Source: CAVQEK01 sp963711495
GTDB lineage: Bacteria > Bacteroidota > Bacteroidia > Cytophagales > Cyclobacteriaceae
Reading direction: 5' to 3'
NCBI GenBank assembly: GCA_963711495.1
Contig: CAVQEK010000004.1
Span: forward strand, 2,542,001 to 2,606,000
Length of the DNA: 64,000 nucleotides
Under the pieces are notes generated by a model. That model did no database searches. It had not been told where the DNA came from and saw nothing but the letters and a program-made list of their open reading frames with translations. Positions 1 through 8,786 of this stretch are shown here, one piece after another (positions within the stretch are counted from its first letter, which is position 1; the number at the start of each line of letters is the position of its first letter). A program made the position numbers and the translations under genes.

Positions 1-21
1 GTATCGTTAATATAAATGTAC

Positions 22-57
22 AACTAATAAATTAGTTTACGAACTAAATTATTAGTT
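22..57. promoter_or_regulatory. Tandem 16-bp palindromes, candidate operator
   Basis: Two consecutive 16-bp dyads are visible: AACTAATAAATTAGTT (22-37) and AACTAAATTATTAGTT (42-57). Both have outer arms AACTAA/TTAGTT and they lie 20 bp apart centre to centre. The segment between them also forms a dyad, AGTT-tacg-AACT (34-45). Tandem symmetric sites two helical turns apart are typical of dimeric repressors. Which gene they serve is unclear: the lipoprotein gene begins 120 bp to the right, and a divergent gene may lie left of the window. Assignment to a ROK- or LacI-type regulator is inference only. Confidence 0.45.
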
Positions 58-179
58 TTTATTTTAATGCCATGAAAATTGACCATATTTCTTGATATTT
101 AGTGAATTGTCAAAAAGTGATGAGGAAATGTATTTTTGTGCTAAATTGCAGTATTTATGATGTCTAAATTTTTTGAAAA

Positions 180-1712
180 TTGAAAAAGCCGCTATTTATT
201 TTTTTGCTCTCCGTGCTCTTTATTATTGTCATGCAATGCAACCTGAAGCAAAAGAGGGAACGGGCAATCCTGCACGAAGGAGGGATGTTGGCGCGTAAAT
301 ATTGTACTTCGTGTCATCAATTTGTACAGCCGGCCCTACTGGACAAAGATACCTGGTTGTTCAAAGTTTTACCACAGATGGGAATAAGATTGGGCATGAC
401 GCATTTTGCGACCATTAACTACCCTCAGATCAGTCCTCTGGCCCAGGTGATCAAATCGGATCTTACCGATGAAGAGTGGCAGAAAATTACAGATTATTAT
501 GTAACCGCCAGTCCGGAAAAATTACCCGATCAACAACTGCCGGTAGAACCTGAAATTGGCACAAATCGTTTCAAAATCAAGCATTTGAAACACCATCTTT
601 CTTCCAGTTCGATTATAACAGCCATTAAAATTGATCCGGATACCAAACAGATCTATGTGGCTGATGGTCAATCCAATGTGCTCTATCGATTTACACATGA
701 CGGCGCCATTATCGATTCTTTACAACTAGACAGTGCGCCCACCGATTTGAGTTTTGAAAATGGGGGCATGGATATTACGTTGGCCGGCATCTTGCATCCC
801 AACGACCGGAATCTGGGACAGATCATTCATTTGCAGGATAAAAATCATTTAAATCAGGATCATCCGGCCCTCATCCTTGACAGCCTTTACCGGCCGGTGC
901 ATACTCAGAAAGCCGATCTGAATGGAGACGGAATCATGGATTACCTGGTATGTGAATATGGCAATAACATTGGTCATCTGGCCATTTATTCCGGGGAAAA
1001 GCATGGCACTTATTGTCAGACTATACTTGATGACAAACCAGGATCGATCCTCACCTATCTCTATGATTTCAATGATGATGGTTATTCGGATATTGCCGCC
1101 TTAATGGCACAAGGTGATGAAAGGATCATGATTTACTATAATGATGGCCGGGGAAATTTTTTTGGCAAAGTCGAACAAGCAGCCCGGTTTCCTTCGGTTT
1201 ATGGTTCGATGCATTTTTCACTGCATGATTTTAATCAGGATGGAAAAATGGATATACTGTACACCAACGGAGACAATTTTGATTATTCCAAGATCCTGAA
1301 ACCCTACCACGGTTTTAGGATCCTTGAAAATGATGGCAGCAATAATTTCACGGAGAAATATTTTTTCCCCATTTATGGAGCAGCTCATGCCGAAGCTGCC
1401 GATTTTGATAATGACGGTGATCTGGATATTTTTTGCACTTCTAATTTCGCAGACTATGAGCGGTATCCGGAGCGTGGGATTATGTATTTTGAATGTACCG
1501 GACTCTATCAATACAAAGCTTTTTCTTTTGAAGAATCTTCGGTAAACCAGTGGGATGTGCTCGATATCGGTGATCTGGATGGCGATGGTGACCAGGATAT
1601 TGTGGTTGGGGCTATGTACTTGCAAAATGTTCTCAAATCCCAGAAAAAGAAGGAACTGGACCTGGAAAAAACGCCTGTCCTTATTTTTGAAAATCAAACG
1701 ATTAATGACTAA
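180..1712 (+). CDS. FG-GAP/VCBS-repeat lipoprotein with N-terminal cytochrome-c motif
   Basis: Predicted secreted lipoprotein of 510 residues. A hydrophobic signal (residues 3-19) ends in Cys20, a loose lipobox (VMQC). Residues 42-46 are CTSCH, a class I cytochrome c haem-binding motif, followed by Met-rich residues near 68-75 that could give the axial ligand. The rest carries FG-GAP/VCBS repeats with Asp-rich calcium loops such as DLNGDGIMD, DFNDDGYSD, DFNQDGKMD, DFDNDGDLD and DLDGDGDQD, which normally fold as a beta-propeller. The start is TTG at 180, because in-frame stops at 165 and 174 exclude anything earlier. The SDR gene follows closely on the same strand, so they may be co-transcribed. 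Substrate and electron partner are unknown. Confidence 0.8.
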   Translation: MKKPLFIFLLSVLFIIVMQCNLKQKRERAILHEGGMLARKYCTSCHQFVQPALLDKDTWLFKVLPQMGIRLGMTHFATINYPQISPLAQVIKSDLTDEEWQKITDYYVTASPEKLPDQQLPVEPEIGTNRFKIKHLKHHLSSSSIITAIKIDPDTKQIYVADGQSNVLYRFTHDGAIIDSLQLDSAPTDLSFENGGMDITLAGILHPNDRNLGQIIHLQDKNHLNQDHPALILDSLYRPVHTQKADLNGDGIMDYLVCEYGNNIGHLAIYSGEKHGTYCQTILDDKPGSILTYLYDFNDDGYSDIAALMAQGDERIMIYYNDGRGNFFGKVEQAARFPSVYGSMHFSLHDFNQDGKMDILYTNGDNFDYSKILKPYHGFRILENDGSNNFTEKYFFPIYGAAHAEAADFDNDGDLDIFCTSNFADYERYPERGIMYFECTGLYQYKAFSFEESSVNQWDVLDIGDLDGDGDQDIVVGAMYLQNVLKSQKKKELDLEKTPVLIFENQTIND

Positions 1713-1738
1713 TCGTGTTCAATAAAAAACAGCAAGCT

Positions 1739-2527
1739 ATGGAACAACTTTTTTCTCTTCAGGGAAAAACTGCTTTAATCACCGGGGGGACGGCTGGACT
1801 GGGTAAGGCCATTGCCATGGGTTTGGGCAAAGCCGGGGCACGTGTTGTCATCAATGGCAGAACATCCCGGTTGAAAGTTGAAAAAGCACTAGACGAATTT
1901 CATCAGGAAAGTATTGAAGCCTTTGGGTATTTGTGCGATGTCACAGATGAAATTGCTGTGGAGAATCTCATAGAAACAATTGAAAAGGATATTGGTCCCC
2001 TGGATATATTGGTGAATAATGCAGGTATAAATCTCCGGGAATCATTGGTGGAAATTTCACTGGAAAAATTTAATAAAAATATCCGGATCAATCTCATAGC
2101 GCCTTTCATCGTGGCCAAAGCAGTAGCCAGAAGAATGATCAAAAGGCAACATGGCAAGATCATCAATATGTGTTCCCTGATGAGTGAATTGGGACGCAAT
2201 ACCATTGCGTCCTATGCGGCATCAAAAGGCGGACTGAAAATGCTCACTCAAAATATGGCTACCGAATGGGCCAAATATAATATTCAGGTAAATGGCATTG
2301 GGCCCGGCTACTTTGCCACCGACCTTACGGAACCACTAAGACAGGAAGGAACACCATTTAATGATTTTATCATCAGCCGTACGCCGGCAGGCCGTTGGGG
2401 AAAGCCTGAGGAATTGGTTGGGGCGGCTATTTTTCTGTCATCCAGGGCCAGCGATTTTGTCAATGGCCACATTCTGTATGTCGATGGAGGCATCTTGGCC
2501 ACCATTGGAAAACCGGCAAACGAGTAA
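1739..2527 (+). CDS. SDR family oxidoreductase (gluconate 5-dehydrogenase-like)
   Basis: Cytoplasmic NAD(P)-dependent short-chain dehydrogenase of 262 residues. The cofactor glycine motif TGGTAGLG is at residues 15-22 and NNAG at 93-96. The catalytic Ser146, Tyr159 and Lys163 (YAASK) are all present. The N-terminus (FSLQGKTALITGG) and the end (GHILYVDGGILATIG) resemble gluconate 5-dehydrogenase and related sugar-acid reductases, but substrate cannot be fixed from sequence. I chose ATG 1739 over GTG 1715, because the shorter form begins one short segment before the Rossmann strand, as usual in this family. It lies just downstream of the lipoprotein gene and converges on purU. Confidence 0.88.
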   Translation: MEQLFSLQGKTALITGGTAGLGKAIAMGLGKAGARVVINGRTSRLKVEKALDEFHQESIEAFGYLCDVTDEIAVENLIETIEKDIGPLDILVNNAGINLRESLVEISLEKFNKNIRINLIAPFIVAKAVARRMIKRQHGKIINMCSLMSELGRNTIASYAASKGGLKMLTQNMATEWAKYNIQVNGIGPGYFATDLTEPLRQEGTPFNDFIISRTPAGRWGKPEELVGAAIFLSSRASDFVNGHILYVDGGILATIGKPANE

Positions 2528-2561
2528 TGGTCGTGATCACCCGGACAGGGAGGTAACGGCA

Positions 2562-3395
2562 TTAGTCCAAAATCACCGTTTTGTTTTTGAATACGAAAAC
2601 CCGGTCGTCAAACACCAGTTTCAAGGCGTTGGCCAGGACATATTTTTCCACATCGCGACCCAATCGCGCCAATGCTTTTGCATCATTTTTGTGATTGGTG
2701 TGAAGGACATCTTGCGTGATAATCGGGCCTTCATCCAGATTTTCAGTAATAAAATGGGCGGTGGCCCCAATCATTTTCACCCCACGCATATGTGCCTGAG
2801 CATATGGCCTTGCACCTACGAAGGCCGGTAAAAAAGAATGATGAATATTGATGATGCGATGGGGAAAGTGCAGTGTAAAATTCGGGGTGAATATGCGCAT
2901 GTATTTGGCCAGCACTAGGTATTCTGGATTGTACTGGTTGATAATGCTCAGTATTTTTTCTTCATGTTCCGGCTTTTCCAGTCCTTCCGCTGGCACATGA
3001 AAAAATGGCAATTTGAATTTTTCGGTAAATTCCTGCAGTATATCATGATTGCTGATTACCGCTACGATGTTGGCTTGCAGTTCTCCGAAATGATGTCGCA
3101 CCAGCAGATCGCCGAGGCAATGGTATTCTTTGGTGACCAGGAGGATGATGTTTTTTTTTCTTTTCTCATATAACTGGATGTGGGCATTATCAGGCAACAT
3201 ACGATTGAGTTCGTTATAGACCTCAGCCCTGTCCAGGCTGCCGGTGACTTCGGAACGCATAAAAAAATGACTGTTTTCTCCATCAACAAATTCTTCATTC
3301 TCAGTCATATTCAGGCCGTGACCAAAAAGCACGCCTGATATCTTGTGCACCAGCCCTTTTTCATCACTGCAGTCGATTTTTAAAATATGATCCAT
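2562..3395 (-). CDS. purU: Formyltetrahydrofolate deformylase
   Basis: Hydrolyses 10-formyltetrahydrofolate to tetrahydrofolate and formate, balancing one-carbon pools and supplying formate for purine synthesis. It has 277 residues, the usual length. An N-terminal ACT domain (about 1-75, starting ILKIDCSDEKGLVHKIS) is followed by a formyltransferase-fold domain. The catalytic triad is readable as Asn183 and His185 (NIHHSFLP) with Asp221 (ENLDEGPI). The ATG start is at 3395. It is convergent with the SDR gene and is followed upstream by 174 bp without a gene. It looks intact. Confidence 0.95.
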   Translation of the reverse strand: MDHILKIDCSDEKGLVHKISGVLFGHGLNMTENEEFVDGENSHFFMRSEVTGSLDRAEVYNELNRMLPDNAHIQLYEKRKKNIILLVTKEYHCLGDLLVRHHFGELQANIVAVISNHDILQEFTEKFKLPFFHVPAEGLEKPEHEEKILSIINQYNPEYLVLAKYMRIFTPNFTLHFPHRIINIHHSFLPAFVGARPYAQAHMRGVKMIGATAHFITENLDEGPIITQDVLHTNHKNDAKALARLGRDVEKYVLANALKLVFDDRVFVFKNKTVILD

Positions 3396-3569
3396 GCTAA
3401 GGATTTTAACGTGTTCAAAATTAAAGATTTCCCATTAAAATCAGTCGCAATGTTCAAAATTCATGGTTAGATGATGCAAGATCCATTTAGCGTTGTAAAA
3501 TATCATATTTTTCCAGGGTACCAGTTGTAATATACACCGCCGAGGCACTTGTAATATTTGTCTCCGGTT

Positions 3570-5186
3570 CTATTTTTCAGTCACAAATGTTCCGGACGTG
3601 TCTTCGCGAATATCTTCACTGATTGTAGTAGATATACGATATACGATTTTTTCAAGATCTTTGGAAGACTTTTTAAGGTGTTCGACAATGGGATGTCCCG
3701 AATCCCCATTTTGGTCTATTTCCAAAAGATGGATGAGCCCCAAAATACTGCACATTGGGCCGCGCAGCAGGTGAGCATTGATGAAAGCATATTCTTCAAG
3801 CTGGCGATTGCGCATTTTGAGATCACTGGTCCTTTGGGCAATTCTTTCCTCCAAATGTTGGTTAATTTCCAGTATCTCCTTTTGTCGTGCCTTGAGGTTG
3901 TCATTGATTTCCGAAATTTCTTTTTGCTGGTAATTGAGTAACAGGTTCTGGTCCTCGATCAACTTTATTTTATGGACCAATTCATCATTCAATTTAATGA
4001 TTTCAAGTTTTTGAATTTGCACCTGTGTGGTGTCATGAGCTATGGATAAAATTCTTATGGGTTTTTGATCAGGATCGAGCATGACTACGTAAGTATCCTG
4101 GAACCATAAAGTACGATCGCTGGTATTGACCTTAATTTCTGATGAGAAGGGCGCATTCTCGATAATTTCCTGCCATATCATCTCGGGCGGTTGAGACAGA
4201 TCAAAACTGGCTTCAGCAATAAATTGGAGATAATCACTGAAATTGAGTTGTAAAAAGGCTGTTTCCTCTAAATTGAGCAATTTTAAAAATTGAGGGCTTA
4301 CTTTTATTATATTTCCTTCCGGGCTGAATTCTATTACCAATTGACCATAAAAGATAGAATCCAGCATACTTCGACTTTCAGCTTCTTTTATTTCGAGTTT
4401 TTTTTGAACGGCGGTCAGCCGGTTTACAGTATTTTCCAGTTTTGCTTTCGTCACAGAAAGTTCTTTGTAACTATTTTCTATAAATTCACGTTGTGCAATG
4501 ATTTCTTCCTGTTGCTGAAGGAGTTCTTCGTTTTTAAGCGATACCTCATCGTTTTTTTCTTTCAACGCCAGATTCATATGAAACATGCTTTGATTTTTTT
4601 CCCTAAGTGCGGCGTAAGCAGCATCCTTAGCGTTGCGAAAAATCATGGAAAGCAACAGAATAATAGAAAATAGCCCAATGTTGACCACGGCATAAAATGG
4701 GATTTCAAATTGCTTGTTGTAACTAACTGCCTCATTTGAAATCACATCTTGCCGGCTTGCAAAATAAATGACCGTCATAGAACAAACAGACAACCAAAAC
4801 CACGAGGTTTTTTTATTGATCATGAGATTGGCAGAAAGAGGGATGAAAGAAAGCCAGGGCAATATTGAAGAGTATAAACCTCCGGAAAACTGGATCAGAA
4901 TAATCGCCGCAATCCAACTGGTGGCCAAATAAATATTTGCGATGATGGTGGCATTTACACCAAGTTTGATAAAGAACGCCAGTATGACAAAAATGATGGC
5001 CGTTATGGGCATAATTACACCCGATAGCTGAAAGTCGATCAGAAGGGCTGTCATGGTGTAAAGCACAGAAAACAGCGCAGTAATAAGACAAAAATTTAGA
5101 ACAAGCTTCAGTCTTTCATACGGTTCAAGGGGACCGGTTACAAAATCAGCCAGGAAGAAAGCATATATTTTCCCAAACCACGGCAT
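3570..5186 (-). CDS. Membrane PAS protein with HisKA-like helix, no ATPase domain
   Basis: A 538-residue signalling protein. About six hydrophobic segments occupy residues 28-185, then a Gln/Glu/Lys-rich coiled coil (about 190-275), a PAS-type domain (about 275-385), another coiled coil (390-460) and a helix with the motif FINAHLLRGP around His472. That motif matches the H-box style of Bacteroidota hybrid kinases (Phe-x-x-Ser/Ala-His-x-Leu-Arg-x-Pro). The protein stops 65 residues later. No HATPase_c domain (N, G1, G2 boxes) follows in any frame before purU. It may be a phosphotransfer or dimerisation partner for another kinase, a decoy, or a truncated kinase. No response regulator is adjacent. 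Confidence 0.8.
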   Translation of the reverse strand: MPWFGKIYAFFLADFVTGPLEPYERLKLVLNFCLITALFSVLYTMTALLIDFQLSGVIMPITAIIFVILAFFIKLGVNATIIANIYLATSWIAAIILIQFSGGLYSSILPWLSFIPLSANLMINKKTSWFWLSVCSMTVIYFASRQDVISNEAVSYNKQFEIPFYAVVNIGLFSIILLLSMIFRNAKDAAYAALREKNQSMFHMNLALKEKNDEVSLKNEELLQQQEEIIAQREFIENSYKELSVTKAKLENTVNRLTAVQKKLEIKEAESRSMLDSIFYGQLVIEFSPEGNIIKVSPQFLKLLNLEETAFLQLNFSDYLQFIAEASFDLSQPPEMIWQEIIENAPFSSEIKVNTSDRTLWFQDTYVVMLDPDQKPIRILSIAHDTTQVQIQKLEIIKLNDELVHKIKLIEDQNLLLNYQQKEISEINDNLKARQKEILEINQHLEERIAQRTSDLKMRNRQLEEYAFINAHLLRGPMCSILGLIHLLEIDQNGDSGHPIVEHLKKSSKDLEKIVYRISTTISEDIREDTSGTFVTEK

Positions 5187-5653
5187 AGATCGATTACTAT
5201 TAGCTATCGCGGATGAATCTTTGGTGAATCGTGTTAATTCAGGTTTTAGTTATTTAAATAAGTCAATTATTTTTGATAATCCGATGGTTTCTGCGGATAA
5301 TTTCGATGATATCTTCGTCTTTGGAAATAGCCGGGCACAAGATGATTTGAATCTGATGTTCAAGGTTAATGTATTGAGAAAATCAGTGCTGGAACCAGCC
5401 TAATATTGTTTTTGGTTTGTATGGATATTATCCCGAAAACTAAAAACAAAAAAAGTCAGAAAAATAAATCATGACATTATCATGTTAACTATTAGACAAA
5501 GATTAATGGTTTAAACTGGCTGGAAAAGTTGGAGTTCGTGCGGATTATGACCTTTGACATGTTTTTCATTCGACGGGAATTAATTGTTTTAAGCTGGTTT
5601 TTTCGGTATAAAAATTAATCACAGTATATTCGTCCATTAAACATTGAAATCAA
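5187..5653. other. Intergenic region between divergent genes
   Basis: 467 bp without a convincing gene. A 60-codon frame at 5221-5403 has no protein-like features. An A+T-rich inverted repeat (arms 5407-5419 and 5435-5449, TTGTTTTTGG against CTAAAAACAA) lies in the middle. The right end holds the probable promoter of the PIG-L gene. The left end must hold the promoter of the PAS protein. Confidence 0.5.
5601..5632 (+). promoter_or_regulatory. Candidate Bacteroidota promoter for the PIG-L gene
   Basis: TATATTCG at 5625-5632 matches the Bacteroidota -7 element TAnnTTTG at 7 of 8 positions. A TTTCG near 5601 could act as the -33 element, with a spacer of about 20 bp. Transcription would start near 5639, about 15 bp before the GTG start. 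This is a pattern match only. Confidence 0.35.
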
Positions 5654-8143
5654 GTGAGAAAATTCATCCTTTACTTCGCCTGTCTATTTTTATTGACACC
5701 CCAGGTTTATGCACAAAAACCGAAAACTTATGATGCCGCCCGAATAAAACTGATGCTTGAAAAGTTGGATGTGCTCGGAAATGTATTATATGTGGCTGCC
5801 CATCCGGATGATGAAAATACACGATTGATTGCTTATATGGCCAATGGAGCAAAGGTTAACGCCGGTTATTTTGCCTGTACACGCGGTGATGGCGGGCAGA
5901 ATTTACTTGGTCCTGAGATCAGGGAATTATTGGGTGTGATTCGTACGCAGGAACTTTTAGCAGCGCGACGTATTGACGGCGGACATCAATTCTTTAGCCG
6001 GGCCGTTGATTTTGGTTATTCAAAAAATCCAGATGAGACTTTTAACATCTGGGACAAACAGGAAGTGCTGAGCGACCTGGTCTGGGTCATTCGTGAATTC
6101 CGTCCGGATGTTGTCATTACCAGATTTAACAAAATTCCGGGTACGACTCACGGTCATCATACCGCATCTGCAATACTGGCTTCTTTGGCATTCGCACAAG
6201 CTGGTGACGCCTCAAAATTTCCTGAACAATTGAAGTACGTGAAACCCTGGAGTCCCAAATCGCTTTATTGGAATACTTACTTTTGGTCGAGAAGTGCTTA
6301 CCAAAAAGATACTTCTGAATTGATCAAAATCAATGTTGGGCAATACAATGCGCTGTTGGGAAAATCATACACAGAAATTGCCGGTGACAGTCGCAGTATG
6401 CATAAGAGCCAGGGTTTTGGCGCTTCAGAAAGCCGCGGAACGGCTTACGATTATATGCAGTTGGAAGCCGGCGTTAAAGGCAAGCAAAGTATTTTCGATC
6501 CGGTTGACATCAGTTGGGGCAGGGTAGAAGGAGGCAAGGCCATTGAGCCAATGGTAAAAAATGTCATCAGTCAATTCGATATGGACAACCCGTCGACCTC
6601 GGTTCCGGCACTATTGGAAATAAGGAAGAAAGTAGCGGCGCTTAAAAATGACTTCTGGCGGGAAAAGAAGCTTGATGAAATTGACCAGATTATCTATGCT
6701 TCACTCGGGTTGTTTTTTGAACCAGTGGCCAGTGATTATTCTGCATGTCCTGGTGAACAATTAAAAATTTCCTTTGAGACCATTAATCGTTCCCAGGTAC
6801 CGATTAAGCTCAATCATGTTTCCATTTCATCGGTAAAAAAGGATTCAACACTCAATATCAATTTAACATATAATCAGGATTCGAATTTCTCCATGTTGGT
6901 TAAGGTTCCGGAAAATATGCCATATTCCCAGCCATACTGGCTTCGAAAACCCGCCACACTTGGCATGTTTACGGTAGACGATCAACAAGAAATCGGAAAA
7001 CCTGAAAATGATCCGGCACTGGAAGCTTCATTCTCGGTAACGGTTGCCGGGCAGGAAATTAACTTTAAGAAACCAGTGATATACAAACGTACCGATCCGG
7101 TAAAGGGCGAAATTTATCGGCCTTTTGTCATTTCACCACCGGTATATGCCAATCTGGATGAAAAAGTATATATTTTTTCAGATGACCAGGCCAAGGATGT
7201 TGTAGTTAAAGTTAAAGCAGGTTCGGATAATGTGGATGGAAAGTTATCGCTAACCCTTCCAGCCGATTGGCAGGTCCAGCCCAATGCTTATGATTTCACC
7301 ATCGATGCCAAAGGTGCTGAAAACAGCTTTACATTCCATGTTAAACCACCGCCCACCCAGGAAAGCGTTGAAGGATTGGCCACCGTTCAAATCGGGGATA
7401 AGAAATATCAGTACAGCCTGGTGGAGATCAATTATGCCCACATTCCTGCACAGATGCTTTTTCCTGCCTCAGATTCAAAGTTTGTAAATTTAGACATCAG
7501 GAAAACAGGCAATAATATTGGATATTTGATGGGGGCGGGTGATGATGTTCCGGCCAGTTTGCGGCAGATCGGTTATCATGTTGATTTGATCAATGACATG
7601 GAATTTACTCCGGATAATCTGGATAAATTCGATGCCATTATTCTGGGCGTGAGGGCCTATAATACGGTAGAAAGACTGCGATACGACAATGATAAATTAT
7701 TGCAGTATACAGAACGGGGAGGGACGCTCATTGTTCAGTATAACAACAGTTACCGGTTGGTTAATGAACACTTCGCGCCTTTCGATTTGCATTTGTCCCA
7801 TGACCGTGTAACGGTGGAACAAGCAGAAGTCCAAATTCTCCAACCCGATCACCAGGTGGTGAATTATCCTAACAAAATTACCAGCCGGGATTTTGAAGGA
7901 TGGGTGCAGGAAAGAGGATTATATTTTCCGGACCAGTGGTCCGATCAGTATACGCCAATATTTTCCTGTCATGACCCGGGGGAAGAACCATTAAAAGGAG
8001 CATTATTGGTTGCTAAATATGGCAAAGGTTATTACGCCTACACCGGATTTTCATTTTTCAGGGAATTGCCGGCCGGTGTACCGGGAGCCTACCGGCTATT
8101 TGCAAATTTGATTGCATTGGGAAAAGATCATAGGAACCAATGA
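5654..8143 (+). CDS. Secreted PIG-L family deacetylase with C-terminal amidotransferase-like domain
   Basis: An 829-residue exported protein; the signal peptide ends near Ala20-Gln21. The N-terminal LmbE/PIG-L domain carries AAHPDDE (His50, Asp52, Asp53) and THGHHTAS (His166-His169), the zinc-binding signature of GlcNAc-type de-N-acetylases. The middle (about 350-600) looks like beta-sandwich domains. The C-terminus (about 620-825) resembles a flavodoxin/ThuA-like fold of the class I amidotransferase type. This architecture is common in Bacteroidota and Planctomycetota, and the likely substrates are N-acetylated extracellular glycans or glycoconjugates. The start is GTG at 5654. It converges with the cyclophilin gene. 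Confidence 0.88.
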   Translation: MRKFILYFACLFLLTPQVYAQKPKTYDAARIKLMLEKLDVLGNVLYVAAHPDDENTRLIAYMANGAKVNAGYFACTRGDGGQNLLGPEIRELLGVIRTQELLAARRIDGGHQFFSRAVDFGYSKNPDETFNIWDKQEVLSDLVWVIREFRPDVVITRFNKIPGTTHGHHTASAILASLAFAQAGDASKFPEQLKYVKPWSPKSLYWNTYFWSRSAYQKDTSELIKINVGQYNALLGKSYTEIAGDSRSMHKSQGFGASESRGTAYDYMQLEAGVKGKQSIFDPVDISWGRVEGGKAIEPMVKNVISQFDMDNPSTSVPALLEIRKKVAALKNDFWREKKLDEIDQIIYASLGLFFEPVASDYSACPGEQLKISFETINRSQVPIKLNHVSISSVKKDSTLNINLTYNQDSNFSMLVKVPENMPYSQPYWLRKPATLGMFTVDDQQEIGKPENDPALEASFSVTVAGQEINFKKPVIYKRTDPVKGEIYRPFVISPPVYANLDEKVYIFSDDQAKDVVVKVKAGSDNVDGKLSLTLPADWQVQPNAYDFTIDAKGAENSFTFHVKPPPTQESVEGLATVQIGDKKYQYSLVEINYAHIPAQMLFPASDSKFVNLDIRKTGNNIGYLMGAGDDVPASLRQIGYHVDLINDMEFTPDNLDKFDAIILGVRAYNTVERLRYDNDKLLQYTERGGTLIVQYNNSYRLVNEHFAPFDLHLSHDRVTVEQAEVQILQPDHQVVNYPNKITSRDFEGWVQERGLYFPDQWSDQYTPIFSCHDPGEEPLKGALLVAKYGKGYYAYTGFSFFRELPAGVPGAYRLFANLIALGKDHRNQ

Positions 8144-8185
8144 TGAATGGTCGCCCACAATGAGAATCAGTGGCCCTTTACTCGA

Positions 8186-8620
8186 TTAATTTTCTATGAT
8201 TGAAATATTTTCTATGCTGTCGCCCTGCTTTATGCTGTCCAATACATCCAGGCCCTCTATTACCTTGCCGAAAGCAGTATGTTGCCGGTCTAAATGCTTG
8301 GTATTTTGTCGATTGTGACAAATGAAAAACTGGGAACCGCCTGTATTTCTACCCGCATGGGCCATGGAAAGTACACCCCGGTCGTGATATTGTTTGTCGC
8401 CATTCAATTCGCATTTAATGGTATATCCGGGTCCACCGCTGCCATCGCCACGCGGACACCCACCCTGAATGACAAAATTAGGAATCACACGGTGCCAGGT
8501 AAGGCCGTCATAAAATCCGCTTTTCGATAATTTGACGAAATTGGCCACTGTATTTGGGGCATCCTTTTCATAGAAATCAATTTTCATGTCACCCCGGTTG
8601 GTCTTGATTATAGCCTGCAT
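8186..8620 (-). CDS. Peptidyl-prolyl cis-trans isomerase, cyclophilin type
   Basis: Small cyclophilin of about 144 residues that catalyses proline isomerisation during protein folding. Family motifs are clear: TWHRVIPNFVIQGG with catalytic Arg, GSGGPGYTI, and GVLSMAHAGRNTGGSQFFI, followed by HTAFGKVIEGLDVLD. There is no signal peptide, so it is probably cytoplasmic. I chose ATG at 8620 rather than the upstream in-frame TTG at 8626. It lies downstream of the Wzc-like gene on the opposite side of a 166-bp gap, so it is probably a separate transcript. Confidence 0.93.
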   Translation of the reverse strand: MQAIIKTNRGDMKIDFYEKDAPNTVANFVKLSKSGFYDGLTWHRVIPNFVIQGGCPRGDGSGGPGYTIKCELNGDKQYHDRGVLSMAHAGRNTGGSQFFICHNRQNTKHLDRQHTAFGKVIEGLDVLDSIKQGDSIENISIIEN

Positions 8621-8786
8621 CTTCAATATAATTTTATAAATGAGGCGCTAAATTAAAATTTTTTGCAATTAAACCACCAGGCAAACATTTTTAAAAGATT
8701 ATCATCATACTTGAAAATCTGTATAGTGGCAGCGGTTATGTTTAGAAAAAGTATAAATTTCATTTCAGGGTGATGGAATGACTCCA

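Noticed and set aside
5221..5403. 60-codon frame in the intergenic region
   Set aside because: No promoter or start context and no protein-like pattern; reverse-strand frames there also lack a start.
5407..5449. A+T-rich inverted repeat as terminator
   Set aside because: No gene ends nearby on either strand and the arms contain almost no G-C pairs.
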